From the NCBI GenBank assembly GCA_022432975.1, contig CM039502.1:71880573-71944572 (forward strand): a DNA stretch of 64,000 nt, read 5' to 3'. How positions within the stretch are numbered: the first letter of the stretch is position 1; each line of letters starts with the position of its first letter. The translations under genes and the position numbers were made by a program. The notes beneath the pieces were generated by a model that searched no databases, had not been told where the DNA came from, and worked only from the letters and a program-made list of their open reading frames with translations. The stretch comes from Begonia masoniana. Its lineage: Eukaryota; Streptophyta; Magnoliopsida; Cucurbitales; Begoniaceae. Shown one piece after another: positions 44,900 to 57,317 of the stretch.

Positions 44900-46824
44900 T
44901 TGCTGAGGTTTGTGACTCATCGATATCTCACACTCTTTTTTTTATTCAGCCTCCCAAGTTGACATTTTCTTACAGGGGCAAATTTTATTCATACGTATTT
45001 CGGGCCACATGTGTTGGCCACTAAGCGGATAAATGAAGTTTGCATACATCTTCAGATAAATTTTCCAGTGATAGCATTGATTAACATAATATTCCTGTTG
45101 GAGACACGAAATTATATGAGCATGCTGAATCCCAGTAAGCTCCCACTTGTAACAGATGCACGTTCATCTATTCAAATCAACAACATATTGTCTGTTGCTG
45201 TTGCTGACATCAAATTGAACAGCTTCTGCAAAAATTGGACTCTAATTTCGAGATGAAAGTTCTAGCTTTACAAGCTTCTTCCTAATCTGAGGAAACAATA
45301 GGTTTGTTGAGTGAACCATCTTTTTGTGCTTTTTTTCAATTCGAGACATTAAACACTTTTTGATCATCTCGAACATGGTCAATATCGGTTTGTCCCTCAC
45401 AGGTATTAGAAGTGCATTAAAGGACTAACTCAAATTGTTCAATCTCGTGTCGCAATTGGGTGATCAAAGTGAATGCATGAGTTACCCAAAATCTCGAATT
45501 AATGTCTTAGAGAGCTGGCTGGGCAGCCGTGTTAATGAATAATAAGTGTCTCATTGCTCTCTCAAAGCAAGGGCCTGTGGTTGCTCTATTTGCATTTCAT
45601 ACCTCATCTTTGTATACTTTCTCCTAGAAGTCTTTTTTGAAATTTGAGTACAGATGACTGAGGTAGTATCGGTGTTCAATTGATGATAATACTTTCGCCA
45701 CAGCAGACAACAACCCCTAACATTTTAACGAACAAGGTAATCAACAACAAAAGCATGTACGAATACATAATTTATAAACAACAGCAAATGCATTATATCT
45801 TTTGTCGATTTGAAATAAATATTCAGTCGTATCCCGACTCAGTGTCTATTTTTGTCTATAATATTTGTAGAAACCACTTTCATAGTCCTTGCATTCTACT
45901 TTCACAACTGCCATAGAGATGAGGTAAATTTCATCATTACCATCAATGCTGACGGCTATTAGTAATTGGCTTAGACAAGAGTGTCACCCAAACATATCAT
46001 CGGTATATCACACTAAATCAAACTTCTCTTGCACGTAGCCATACACATGTACATTCTTTTAAAGACAACTTTTAACGTATATTCATCCACCAAATCTACA
46101 CTAAGGCTAGAGTGTTATCCATATTAGATTTACAAATTTCTTCTGCATAAGACCTCAATAGCTTGTATTGTTCGTCAACATTAATTCATTCAGTTTTCAA
46201 GCTTCACTTTTTGCCTTTCTAGCTAGACTTGGTGTAATGTTGTCATTAAAATCTTTCTTCACTGTCTCGATAATGGAAGGAACTTTCCATTTATGATGAT
46301 TTTTGAATCTGTCTAAATATTGGGTTGCCGCCAATTTTGCTGAAGCATATCGACTTTCAATATTGCACGAACAGTTGTGGGTTTCATTGAAATTCTTTAT
46401 TTGAAATGTAAGTTCAAATTACATCTTAGAAGAATGCAATCGTCATTTGCATTCGTCTTGACACACTGCCGTTAGTTGCCGAAAATCACTTTTAATAAAT
46501 TTTACCCCATAACCATTTTTCAATGCATAATCTACAAATTTGTCTCTAATTTCCTTTAATGAAATATATTTCTTCCCCAAATAGAAACTCATCGCACAAA
46601 CTTTGCGTACCTATCTGATTTCGCACTTATCATTCTCTGAGTCACATAATGAACGAAACTACTCCTTGTCTTATCGTTTCTAACTTAGAATGCACTTCTA
46701 TTTCTTTGTGATCGAATGCACAAATCTCTCCATAAATAGGTGTGGAGTACGAATGCTATTTTATGTTGGCATCACAAGTCATTGCCACGTCTAATTCAAA
46801 TGAGCTACTAGAACTAGAATCCAT
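44900..46824 (-). pseudogene. MuDR-type transposase relic (MULE 1)
   Basis: Read on the minus strand from an ATG at 46824. The N-terminal MuDR region ends with a V-P-S-I-I-E-T-V-K-type helix (about 46270). A weak match to the GR..I.LDG.HL region of the catalytic core lies near 45990. A SWIM zinc-finger region lies at about 45190-45110, with C-x-C, a Trp and a spaced His followed by Y-V-x-x-x-Y. Many stops and shifts occur throughout. The intact enzyme would bind the terminal repeats and move the element. Confidence 0.75.
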
Positions 46825-47623
46825 AAAAAAAATATAATATATAAGAGTAGTAGGAAATCAAGTATCCAATATGACAATCGATTAGGATAGGAAGACAGAC
46901 GTCGGTCAATTTGGGAGAGAGACGACATTCAATTGTCACCAAAAATTGATTTTTGAGGGTGAGAGTTCGAAAACGGGGGGTGGAATGGGCGAAATGGGGC
47001 CAATCCTTACATATTCTCGAGGATCAACTCCCCGAGTCATTTGCATTCGTCTTGACACACTGTTGTTAGTCGCCGAGAATCACTTTTAATAAATTTTACC
47101 CCATAACCATTCTTCAATGCATAATCTACAATTTTGTCTCTAATTTCCCTCAATGAACTATATTTCTTCCCCAAATAGAAACTTATCGCACAAACTTCGC
47201 GTACCTATTTGATTTCACACTTATCATCCTCTGAGTCGCATAATGAACGGAACTAATCCTCATATATCGTTTCTGCCTTAGAATGCACCTCTATTTCTTT
47301 GTGATCGAATGCACAAATCTCTCCATAAATAGGTGTGGAGTACGAATGCTATTTTATGTTGGCATCACAAGTCGTTGCCACGTTTAATTCAAATGAGCTA
47401 CTAGAACCAGAATCCATAGAAAAATATAGTACATAAGAGTAGTAGGAAATCAAGTATCCAATTTGACAATCGATTAGGATAGGAAGACGGACGTCGTTCA
47501 ATTTGGGAGAGAGACGACATTCAATTGTCACCAAAAATCGGTTTTCGAGGGTGAGAGTTCGAAAATGGGGGGAGGAACGGGTGAAATGGGGACGATCCTT
47601 ACATATTCTCGAGGATCAACTCT
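46444..47623 (-). repeat. 594-bp direct duplication at MULE 1 right end
   Basis: 46444-47037 and 47038-47623 are near-identical. The unit contains the transposase 5' end plus inner terminal repeat, so the element has two copies of its transposase start. The inner copy joins the rest of the gene. Confidence 0.88.
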
Positions 47624-47870
47624 CCGTTCTGTGAGATCGGTCCTCCATTCTTATTTGAACATGGGATCGGGTCCTCGGTCTAGGAGAACGACTCCCTTTT
47701 CTTGGTTGTCATTGGGATTAGGGGCCGTTCTCTGAGACTGGGGACCTATCAGAAGTTGTTTTGTTACAATATCCATATTTTAAAGGTAAACTTGTTAATG
47801 AAAATATTTTAAGATTCATTTTTATAGTTAGAGGGTATTTTTGAATATTACCCTAAAAAAATGAAATCAC
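47430..47870 (-). repeat. right terminal inverted repeat of MULE 1
   Basis: Reverse complement of the left end (37030-37500), with small gaps. Outer limit approximate. Confidence 0.7.
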
Positions 47871-48305
47871 GAGGCTAATTTACTTTGAAGATGCAAAAAA
47901 ACTTAGAATATTCTCATGAATTTGTTCTGCTTTCGCCTCTAGAGATTCCTCGAAGAACAAAAGAGCTACCCTCTTTTTCTCCAAAAGAGTAGATCCAGCC
48001 GCCAGAAAAGGGGAGGAGTCAGCTCCACGTAGAACTCAGTATGTGGAGAGTTTTGATTGGTCTAATGGATGGTCTTTTTCGCCGTCCCGGGCAAACACGT
48101 CGCCATTGGTTACTATAATGATCTCCTACAACGGGACTCAGCTTGCACGATATTTTGTTGAACCACACAGGAAGCTTAAACTCCATTACCGGATTGTTTA
48201 TTTATTTCCCGCTTCTTTCGTTTTCTCGCACTGATTCTCATAAATTCTGCAACTTTTTCTATTGACTTCCATATCCCCATTTTTTCTTCAAGTTGGGTAG
48301 CTAGA
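47871..48305 (+). promoter_or_regulatory. URH1 upstream region and leader
   Basis: The only sequence between the MULE end and the URH1 start codon, so promoter and 5' UTR must lie here or inside the MULE end. No convincing TATA box could be placed. Confidence 0.45.
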
Positions 48306-50568
48306 ATGGAGAGTTTGATGGCCGATTCGCAGCGAAAGGTTGTCGACGGTGAATTCCAAACTGATGGCGTTATGGGCTCTTTCATGAAGCGCGAGAAGCT
48401 CATAATCGATACCGATCCCGGAATTGGTTTGTTTTCGCCCTCTATCGTATTTTTTACTTTCTCCCTATTTGGATTTGTAATGTGATGAGCTGATCGGCCT
48501 TTAGAATTACTCCCCCGAATAAGATGAATTTCCTTTGCTTTCGATAATATATTTGAGATTTGGCCTTATATGCATGTCTCTAATACCACTTTCATTCAAG
48601 GCAAGTCAATGGACTGTCATTTTTGTTTGCATTATACTAAGTTAGCGTTTGTTTCTAAGTTTTAATCTCTGTTTTTGAGATTGTGTAACCACAATCTAGA
48701 TAATTTTTTCCCCCTAATCTTTGACATATGAGATTTGAGATGTCTGTTCATTCCTGGAGAAGTTCGTTTAAAGTCAGATAAAGGGTAAGCCATTGAACAT
48801 AACTAACTAGTCCTGTTTTTTTGTGAAAAGCTCTAGTTGTTTTTAAGATCCTTTTTTTTTTTTTTTTTTTATCTAAGTAAATAAGTTCTTGAATGTCACT
48901 ACGTGATTGAAGTGAGAATATATTTTGCTTAATAAATAGATGATGCTATGGCAATCTTCATGGCATTTCAAACCATGGAGTTGGAGGTATTGGGATTAAC
49001 AACTATTTTTGGCAATGTCACTACCGAGGATGCCACACGGAATGCGTTGCTTCTGGTTTGTGTTTGCTTCAGATCATTCTCCTCTCCGCTATATTTCCTA
49101 ACTTCCGAGATTTTCATTTTGTTTGGAATGTGTTCTTGATCAAATACTTTTCTTAATGCGCAAAAGGATAGTGTGAGATAGCAGGGCGTGATGATGTTCC
49201 TGTTGCCGAAGGCAGCCCTGAATCTTTGAAGGTAAATCTTTGAGCTCTACTTCATAACTTGTGTGAATCATCTGAGTCTCTTTTTGACCCTCAATGGGAT
49301 TGTGCCTAATTGAGTAACTTGTTTAGTACTTGATTTTTATTTGTTCTCTAATTTCTTCTTTATTTCTTTTTGTTCTTTTGATATATCGCTTCATAAAGGG
49401 TGGAGTGCCACGCATTGCTGACTTTGTTCATGGCTCTGATGGGCTGGGCAATGTATTTTTACCTCCTCCGAAAGCCAAGAAAATTGAGAAGAGTGCTTCC
49501 AAGTTTTTAGTTGATAAGGTTTCTGAGCATCCCGGTGAAGTTACCATACTCGCACTCGGCCCTCTGACTAACTTGGCCCTTGTATGTTCTTCATTTTTTG
49601 TTCTCTATCAATTTTTTCTGGCTTTATTCTTGTCTGCGGGACTGTTTTATTGATGATATCTTTTTGTGATACGGTTATCTTGATTAGGCAATCAGATCGG
49701 ACTCTTCTTTTGCTACCAAGGTTAAGCGAATTGTCATTCTTGGTGGGGCCTTCTTTTCTTTGGGGAATGTGAATCCTGCTGCTGAAGCAAATGTAAGAGA
49801 GACATTTGGGGTCATATCATTGGATTGATTTACTATTTTACATTAAACTTTATTCTTTGACTAGCTAGATTTATGGGGACCCTGAAGCTGCTGATGTTGT
49901 GTTCACGTCTGGTGCTTGTATGGTAGTTGTCGGGATAAACATTACGACTCAAGTTCAATTCACTGGTAGAAACTTTGTTTTGGCTACATTTCACACAACG
50001 ATGGCCGATTTTACATCTGTTTCTGTTATGTTCAGATGCTGATCTTCTTGAGTTAAGGCAATCTAAAGGGAAGCATGCTCAATTTGTCTGTGATATCTGC
50101 AAGTTTTACAGAGATTGGCATGTAACTTCTGATGGTGTTTATGGTATTCTCTTTATTCGTTCTCTCTCTTACTGGATCAGTTTTAACTATGATGGATTGA
50201 AATAATTGATTTGAGTTTAATTTCAGGGATTTTCATGCACGATCCGGTGTGTTTTGCCGCACTAGTGCGACCTGATCTCTTTACTTTGAAGAATGGTGTT
50301 GTGAGAGTTGAGACTCAGGGCATTTGTGCAGGGCATACATTGATGGACCAAGGACTAAAAAAGTGAGTTCATGTCCTACTCTTCCTCACGCCAATCATCG
50401 TTTTATTATCATCGAATTTTGTTTTCTTGTGTTGTTTTGAACTCGCGATATAAACGCAGGTGGCATTCGGGTAACCCATGGTCCGACTATTCCCCGGTTT
50501 CGATTGCCTGGACGGTGGAAGTCGAGGAAGTCATTAATTACATCAAAGAACTGTTGAAGAAACCATGA
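48306..50568 (+). CDS. URH1: uridine nucleosidase (nucleoside hydrolase)
   Basis: Nine exons join to 1035 bp (344 residues), close to Arabidopsis URH1: 48306-48426, 48940-49055, 49172-49231, 49399-49581, 49688-49792, 49869-49965, 50036-50143, 50227-50362, 50460-50568. All introns are GT-AG and the frame is kept throughout. The protein hydrolyses uridine (and other nucleosides) to base and ribose in pyrimidine salvage, in the cytosol in Arabidopsis. Signature D-T-D-P-G-I-D-D near residue 36 binds calcium and ribose; G-P-L-T-N-L-A and the C-terminal D-G-V-Y-G...H-D-P segment with the catalytic-type His are present. No premature stop or missing key residue. Upstream lies a MULE terminus; downstream are the LysM gene and a convergent GDSL gene. 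Confidence 0.95.
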
Positions 50569-51178
50569 AAACTGTTGGAAAGATTGTTGAAACATGGATT
50601 TGAAGAACTGGGTTTTAGTTTTAGATTGATGAAAGCTAAGTCCTGTAATGGTTTGGGTTTGTAAATTGACTTGTGGATGTTGGGAAGAAGAAGAAATGAT
50701 AAATTGCCTAAACATTTGGCTTCAGTATGCTTGCATACTTAATTCGGCCACAATCATTACTAATTATAGACTTTCTGTCAAAATCCGAAGATGGGCCTAA
50801 CATAGCTTCGGGTCTGGCGATCCAATTCTCAGAGAAAATTCGATCATCCAGGTCAAGTATGGTTTGCAGCATAAGTTGAAGACTTTAACGTTGATCCAAG
50901 TCGAAATAAATAGAAAAATCTTTATAAGACTAAACAAAAAATCAAATCAGTCTAAAATCTTGTCAAACGTGCATTTAGTAAAGCTGTTGAGCCAGTTCTT
51001 TCTTTGTCTGATCGATTGACGTTTACCAACTTCACTGAAAAACCCATCTCAACTCCACTCCAACAACCGGAAAAAAAACCCCTCTCCCTCTCTTCCCTTA
51101 CCTAATTTTACTATAAACGAAGATCGGACCCGTAAAACCTTAATTCTGTCCCAAAATAAGGGAAGACAGCGCTACTGG
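50569..51178. other. spacer between URH1 and LysM gene
   Basis: Holds the URH1 3' UTR and the LysM gene promoter. No other gene recognised. Confidence 0.5.
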
Positions 51179-51478
51179 ATGATGGGGCGTGATTGTTCGT
51201 CGACGGCAGCGGTGGCCGAGAGGATTTCTTGGTACTGCGCTCTGTTGTTGGCGTTTATGCTGATTTGAGCTGCTGTGAAAGAAGGGAGAGAGAGCTGGTT
51301 GTGAGAAGATGGAGAAGCCATGCGAGGAGATATACGTGGTTAGAGAGGGAGAGACGTTGCAGACGATAGTGAAAGTGTTGGAGATCCTTATATTGTTGAA
51401 GAGAATCCTCAAATCAATGACCCCGATGATGTTTTTCCTGGTCTCGTCATCAAGATCACTCCTTTCTTCGATTCATGA
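51179..51478 (+). pseudogene. small LysM-domain protein, frameshifted
   Basis: Single-exon gene resembling the ~100-residue plant LysM protein typified by Arabidopsis At5g62150. The start encodes a short hydrophobic N-terminal segment (codons 1-29), then TGA at 51266. The LysM domain starts in another frame (C-E-E-I-Y-V-V-R-E-G-E-T-L from about 51318), and its second half (G-D-P...P-G-L-V-I-K-I) runs in the first frame from 51380 to TGA 51476. Frame passes 2 to 1 to 0 to 2, explained by three separate single-base losses and no gain; total length is then 303 bp, the family size. LysM domains bind N-acetylglucosamine polymers; the role of this small family is unknown. Either a young pseudogene or consensus errors. 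Confidence 0.75.
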
Positions 51479-51866
51479 AGCGAGAGAGAGTTTTACATGA
51501 AAATAAATAAATCTGGAAATTATTATTATTTTATTTTTCAACAAGAATACTGCCATTAATGTTTAGTTTTTGCATGGTTGCCCAAAAGTGGATTCTCTCT
51601 CGCTGCTTGCTTATAATTCCCTTGCCCAGTTTTTACAGCTCTGTACTTGCTAGAGCCAGAAAGTGACCCGAGAAAAAGACGAAAAAACTCCATGGATGAA
51701 CATGGATAAGCCGATCAGAAAGAATCGAGGGAAAAAGAAGGAATGAATTTAAATTGAGGATCAATCAACATAACGTTCACAGGAGATGTTTTCATTGTTA
51801 TGCAACTTATTTTTCCAGATTGAGAGAGAACTATTAAAAAAAAAAAAAAAAACAAAATTATTATTA
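51479..51866. other. spacer between convergent LysM and GDSL genes
   Basis: Carries 3' UTR sequence of both genes, an A-run near 51837-51852 and a (TTA)n run near 51858-51871. No further gene. Confidence 0.5.
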
Positions 51867-54067
51867 TTATAATAATTGGTGAAGCTGGTCAAAAACTGGC
51901 TGCATGACAGAAAACAGAGCCTTCCAACCCTCCTGCGTTGGATGTACTTCATCCCAAAACAATGACGTTTTAGGATTCTCACACAAACTGTATTTCTTCT
52001 CTCCCTTTTCATCCACTTCACCGCAACTGTATTCACTGCTGATCCAGTACAACACGGCTTCAATGGGTCCTCAAATTTTCCTCTCCCTACACATATTTTC
52101 AGTTCAGTTACCTCAGATGAACCAGAAAAATGGAGTCGACCTGAAATAAGGGTTAGTGTTGTTACCTAAAGGGCCTCCTTTGTTCTTGATAACAGATATG
52201 AACGAGCTGTACAGATCGAGAAGGACGAAAGGCGAATCGTGGGTTCCATTGTTGAAGTCGGAAATGGCTTTTTGAAGTAAGAGGTTGTGGAAGTTCACTA
52301 GGGCGTTCTGTGATTCGTTGCATTGTTTGAATGAAGAAGCGGCTGTGACTTGTGGGAAACAGCCCAGAGGGGCGAGCTTTGTACGGCTATTTTCTTCACT
52401 CCCATGGCGTGAATTCGTTTCAAGTTGACTGCGAGTTGGTTCACCACGCTGATCATGAATGCTGGCAGACCCTGAAATGAAAATAAGTGATTCAGTAATG
52501 ATCTTTCACTTTTTCCGGCCGTATTCAGAACACGTTATGATCCAGAAATCTCATCTTGTGTTAATCCATCTACTTGAATTGACGAAAAGAAGATATTAAT
52601 GTCAATATCAATGACATTTTCACAGACAGATGACGATCAAATCTATGAGCTTTGAGATTTATTAAGAGAGTCTAATATGGAGGTTCAACGATGGCTACAA
52701 TGGAGGTTTCATCGACGGCGACTGAACTAATAAATGAAAGAAGATTATTTACCGCCTGAGTGCCGTTTCTGGCGAGGTAATTCGTGTAGTCGTTGCCATT
52801 AAGGGAGACAAGTGCGAGGGAACACTTCAAATCTTTAACGGTGTAAACAGAGTCCTTAATGAGCTGCTGAAAGAAATCGATCTGCGTCGTCATGTTTGGG
52901 CCCAAAACCCAGGTGTCGAAAACGCCGGTGCCGCCGAAAGCGAAGTTGACACCGTGCTTCAGCTGGTTCATTCCATAACTTCTCCGGTTGTACGGAATCG
53001 GAGACTTCCCTCCCAGATATTTCGCTGCAATGGATACAAACGATCACAGAAAAAACGTCAAAAATGAAAGAAATGCAGATGGGTCGGAACGAATCAATCG
53101 TCAAGCTCTAATTATATGCATAATTAGTAATCTCTAGATTAAGATACTAACTTAATAGATCTAATCCACTATTACCGTAGAGTTCATGACAAATAAAGAT
53201 GTGGATCAAAAAAGACTACAACTTTCAATGCAAAGAAATTTCCTATGATCGGAATCTTATATGAACAGTATATAACAAACAAGAATAGTAGTTATCTAGG
53301 GTTTAAAGACTTCACTGGAAATGGTCAATATTCGATGTGGGAAGAACTGAGGAGAACACGTAGCGTCGACAGAGATTCAAGTGACCGAGAATGAATTCAA
53401 AACATAGAGTAGCCAAATTTAGATGTCAAAGAGTAAGGGAATATGTGTGCAGACAAAGAGATGCAGACATTGGGTAATGGGTAAAGAAAAGGTCGACACG
53501 TAAGCAGGAAAAAAACGACTGTTAAATTGAAGTTTTAAAATGAGAAAAAGTAGAACTCTGAATGGACAGGAAGAAAATTACAGACTTGTGTAAACAAAAT
53601 CTGATGGCGACCCACGTTCCCAAAAGTAGGCTAAAAGCTAAAAGAGTTACGAAGGCAAACACAGAAAGAGTTGAAGAGAGAGGGTACCGAAGAAATCGGT
53701 GAGAACGCGGCCGTCGGAGAACCGGCCGGTTGGTTTCCCGGGAAATGTAATTCCGTAGGGAGTTTTCCAAGATTTGGACAAGGTTTATCTGTATTGCCGG
53801 TGTCGACGAAAGAATCCCGAAGACGAACAGCTTCGACGGACGGTAATTGAAGGGACGGCCATGGTTGTGCCTGTCTTTCTGGCTGTGAGCAAAGCTGTGA
53901 ACTATTCCTGCGAAAAAAAAAAACGAAATAACGAATCACCTCGTAAAAAGGATCGACAGAAAGTACGACGAAAAATGGAGAAAAAAATAATAGAACGACG
54001 AGGAACCTGAGAGGAGAGAGAAGAGGAAGAAAAGGAAGAGAGAGAAGCTGAGTTTTTGCAGCTCCAT
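51867..54067 (-). pseudogene. GDSL esterase/lipase, five exons, frameshifted
   Basis: Minus-strand exons: 54067-54007, 53907-53688, 53024-52753, 52471-52166, 52086-51867. Resembles the plant At5g03610/At3g09930 group of GDSL lipases, which hydrolyse ester bonds and are usually secreted. Exon 1 gives a hydrophobic signal peptide. Block I (G-D-S) is in exon 2, N-F-A-F-G-G-T and G-N-D in exon 3, and the D-x-x-H catalytic pair (D-E-V-H-P-T) in exon 5. Four single-base losses break the frame: at the GDS motif itself (about 53816), about 53785, about 52384 and about 52045. Allowing for these, all exon phases agree and length is 1083 bp (360 residues), as in the family. Pseudogene or assembly errors; the all-deletion pattern matches the LysM neighbour. 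The promoter contains an inverted-repeat element (54247-54408). Confidence 0.82.
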
Positions 54068-54246
54068 CCAGAAGAAAAAAGAAGACGACGAAGCTGTTTG
54101 TAACAGTCGATAATTTGTGTCGGAACTCCGGCTTGATTTCCATGCTTATAAAGTGGCTGAAGCTTGGACGATAGTTTGGGAGAGGGGAGGGAAAATCTTA
54201 CGTGGCTGTGATGTGACCTCGTTTTACATCCTCCAAATATATTATT

Positions 54247-54408
54247 ATTAATCATACATAACTGTGCTTAATCAATGTAACAATGGCCATTTAGTGCACA
54301 TTTTTAATACGCAAACCATATGAAATATTATCCATAATTAAACGAAGCTTAAACTGTAGATTAATGATCCATCAAAACATTAATTAAGCACAATCATGTA
54401 TGATTAAT
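54247..54408. mobile_element. small fold-back/MITE-like element
   Basis: Arms of about 31 bp (54247-54278 and 54377-54408) are near-perfect inverted repeats beginning ATTAATCATACAT. AT-rich flanks make a target duplication ambiguous. It lies 180 bp upstream of the GDSL start codon. Confidence 0.65.
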
Positions 54409-55544
54409 CCACTAATAATAATACGTAGCTGACCAAACCATGTCTCATTTCTCGTTAACATTATTGCTGATAAAATTTTTTCACGAGAAAACGTGACACC
54501 GAAAAAAAAAAATTAATTATAATGCAATACTTGTAGTCAAGTAGCCGAAGCCTATTTCTCTTACAACAATAAGGACAAAGAACATACTTCTAATATGATT
54601 ATATTTCGTTAATAACTATTTCTAGGAAGTTCTTTCAATAGATAGTTATTTTGAAATGGTCCAAAACTACATAGTTTTAAAAGTAAGCAGACATAAATTA
54701 CAAGACAACTCACGAAAAAGACTTGGAATTCGAATAGTATAATGAAATGAAACAAGAAACATTGCTTTTTACAAAAAGAGAATCTGAACTTTCAACCATG
54801 TTTTTAAATTAGATATATTTTTTGAAAAACAAACAACGGGTTTAGAGATCAGGCGACACATGAACGTGGTGTTCTGCCGTCCCTAGTCCAAATCAAACCC
54901 ATCAATGTGTGTGTATTTGATGATAGCGTACACTAATTTTGAAAATGACTCTTTACTCAAAGTAAATAATAAGGATGATTGCTGCGCAGACACGCATGGT
55001 CAACAAAATAGATTCCTAAATTATTAGACGTCACGTGGGAATGAGTAGGACTTTTTGCAAGTACGCACTTTTTGAGTTTTTCTATTTTTTAAATTTCTAT
55101 TTATTTTAATTTAAAATAATTATCTGATATTCATTCAATGTAAACAAAGTTTGTCACATGAGCAGGTCGACGCAGTTTTTGTGCTTTTTCTGAATACTTG
55201 GACGATGAAAATGGAAGATTTTGACGGTTCTTGCGTTCAATTTCAGCCTCCGCAGTTGCCCACGTACCCTTTCCATAATTGACATGTTCTTGTGATTATC
55301 AAATTTATTAATGAGAATCACATGTTTATTATTTAATCTTAGAATGATTAAATGTAGCTGTTGTGACTTTATAGAGATGGTACCTAATGTTTCAGGTGAT
55401 TGAAAAAAAAAGGTAAAAATAATTTTAACTCTTAAATTATCAATTTTCTTTAAAACATCTTTTAAACTAACAACTCTAATAAATTCAACCTTCAACTATC
55501 ATAAACTTAACAAATTAACTCCTAACGACCTCCTGATAATCCCC
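54409..55544. other. AT-rich intergenic region
   Basis: No gene recognised. From about 55400 rightward the sequence may already be the end of MULE 2. Confidence 0.45.
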
Positions 55545-56657
55545 TGATCTGTATTTTTTGCGTAAAACGAGGGACCGATCTAAAACGAACAGCCCCTCGT
55601 TCTGTTGGGGAGAGTGCGTTCCACGTGCACCGCATATGGAATGGGAGGCCGATCTAAAAATGTAATATCCGGCTCGTACGGATTTTTAGAATATTATTAT
55701 TATATTATTGGATGACATTTTTGTAAATGTGTCAAATCAGTTCTGTTTTACGAAAAGAAAGCGTCATTACGATCCTAACGATTAATAGGAATTTTAAGGA
55801 AATTAGGGGAATTTTCAGAGATTAAACGCTATATTCCGAGTAATTAAGCTTCTCGTAATATAAATAATGTTTTAGTAAAAATAGTAAACGGGGTCCGATT
55901 TGCGAACGGACAGTTTTAATAAATCCCAAATAATAAGTTGGACTTGTTGGTGAAATAAGGAGATTTGGTGAACCCGAATAGTTGGACGATTAACGAACCG
56001 AAGGACGAAACAAAATAGAAATAAGTGTTAAAGGCATTTTAGTAATTTTCAAACCAAATTATATAAAATAAACAAAATTCTTTCTCTCCCTCACTTTCTC
56101 TCTTCTTCCCTGTTTCTCACGATCACTAGAGAGCATTTTTCAGGCGATTCCTCACGGCCGCTCAACGATCCGACCTCCGTTCTCCTCCGTTCGACCCCCC
56201 GTTCTTCGCGATTTCTCCTCCCCTCGCAACCCTAGGTATGAGCCTACGATCTTAGAGCATTTATTTTAGTTTTAACGAAGTTTAAATAATTAGATTTTCG
56301 TTTAGGGTTATCGAAGAATTGAGATTTAGGGTTCGTAATTAATAGGTTTATCGTGTTTAAGGACATAAAGGATATATAGAACGTTATTTGACGAATTTAA
56401 ACCGATTTGTGGAAAAGTTAAAAATTAGGGATTTTTGAGATTTTAGGGAAAACTCGTAAATTGGGAATTGAGGTGCCGAGCGTAGATTGCTCGAATAAAT
56501 AGCTCAATGAATTGGATTAGAACTTTGGGAAGTTTCCTTAGTTAAGATTTTGTAAATTTGGACGATCGATAGTTTAAACTCGTTTTAACGCCGATATTAT
56601 GTTTTGCCTCAGACAAACAACGCTCGTGGACGGAGCTTGAGCTGCTTTGGACACGAG

Positions 56658-57317
56658 GTAAGTTCTCGTGATTCTTTTCTGGCCGATTGGCCTACACCGT
56701 ACATCGAAGTCGTTTCGAGGAGTTTGGAGACGCACTAGTTTATATTCCTTTGGTTGGGTAGTTAGGTTTAGTTGTTTTGTAGATTATGTTTTACAGTCTT
56801 GATGGTATGTATATTGAGTGTTTAAATTCTGTTATGAACTGTCCATGCATCACGTGTTTTAAAGAAAGAGCATGAAAAATGAATTTCCGCATGATGTTTT
56901 AAAATGGCGATGTGGCCTAGAGAGGGGCTCGACCTATTGTGGAGGCACGCAGGGGCTTGTCACAATACCACATCTATTATGTACTCGCAATGTGGCCTGG
57001 AGAGGGGCTTGACCTATTGTGGAGGCACGCAGGGGCTTGTCACAATACCACATCTATTGCACTCATATGTATGGTCATGCGAGATGGGGCTCAGGCACGG
57101 CTGTACGTGTTGTAAGCGTGTACCCCCCTCTTCTAGCTGGAAAGAGTAGTTCGCCCGCTGGATATGCTCTCTCCGGTTAGGAGGCTGAGATCTCGGTGAC
57201 ACCTACAGAATAAAATAAAGAAAATGCTGCATGATTTCTGAACTCACACGCATAGCATATAGTTGCATTTACGAGTCTTGCTGAGATTTTTATCTCATAG
57301 TGTATTGTATGGTGTAG
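56658..57317 (+). other. predicted LTR leader intron 2 (55661 LTR)
   Basis: GAG|GTAAGT at 56655-56663 and GGTGTAG|G ending at 57317. Contains two 90-bp units beginning ATGTGGCCT, each with the complementary end CCACAT. Confidence 0.48.

Larger units (their letters stand above)
37030..47870 (-). mobile_element. Mutator-like element (MULE 1) with long inverted ends
   Basis: The left end (about 37030-37500) is the diverged reverse complement of the right end (about 47430-47870): AAAATGAATCTTAA, ATATTGTAACAAAA, AATCCCAATG(A/G)CAACCAAGAA and CTCGAGAATAT occur in matching order. A MuDR-type transposase relic reads inward from the right end. E3 (38507-44015) is a later insertion. Exact outer ends and the 9-11-bp target duplication could not be fixed by eye. 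The right end stops about 430 bp before the URH1 start codon. Confidence 0.75.

Noticed and set aside
53631..54143. 170-codon minus-strand frame over GDSL exons 1-2
   Set aside because: It reads through intron 1 and the wrong frame; family comparison places exons at 54067-54007 and 53907-53688.
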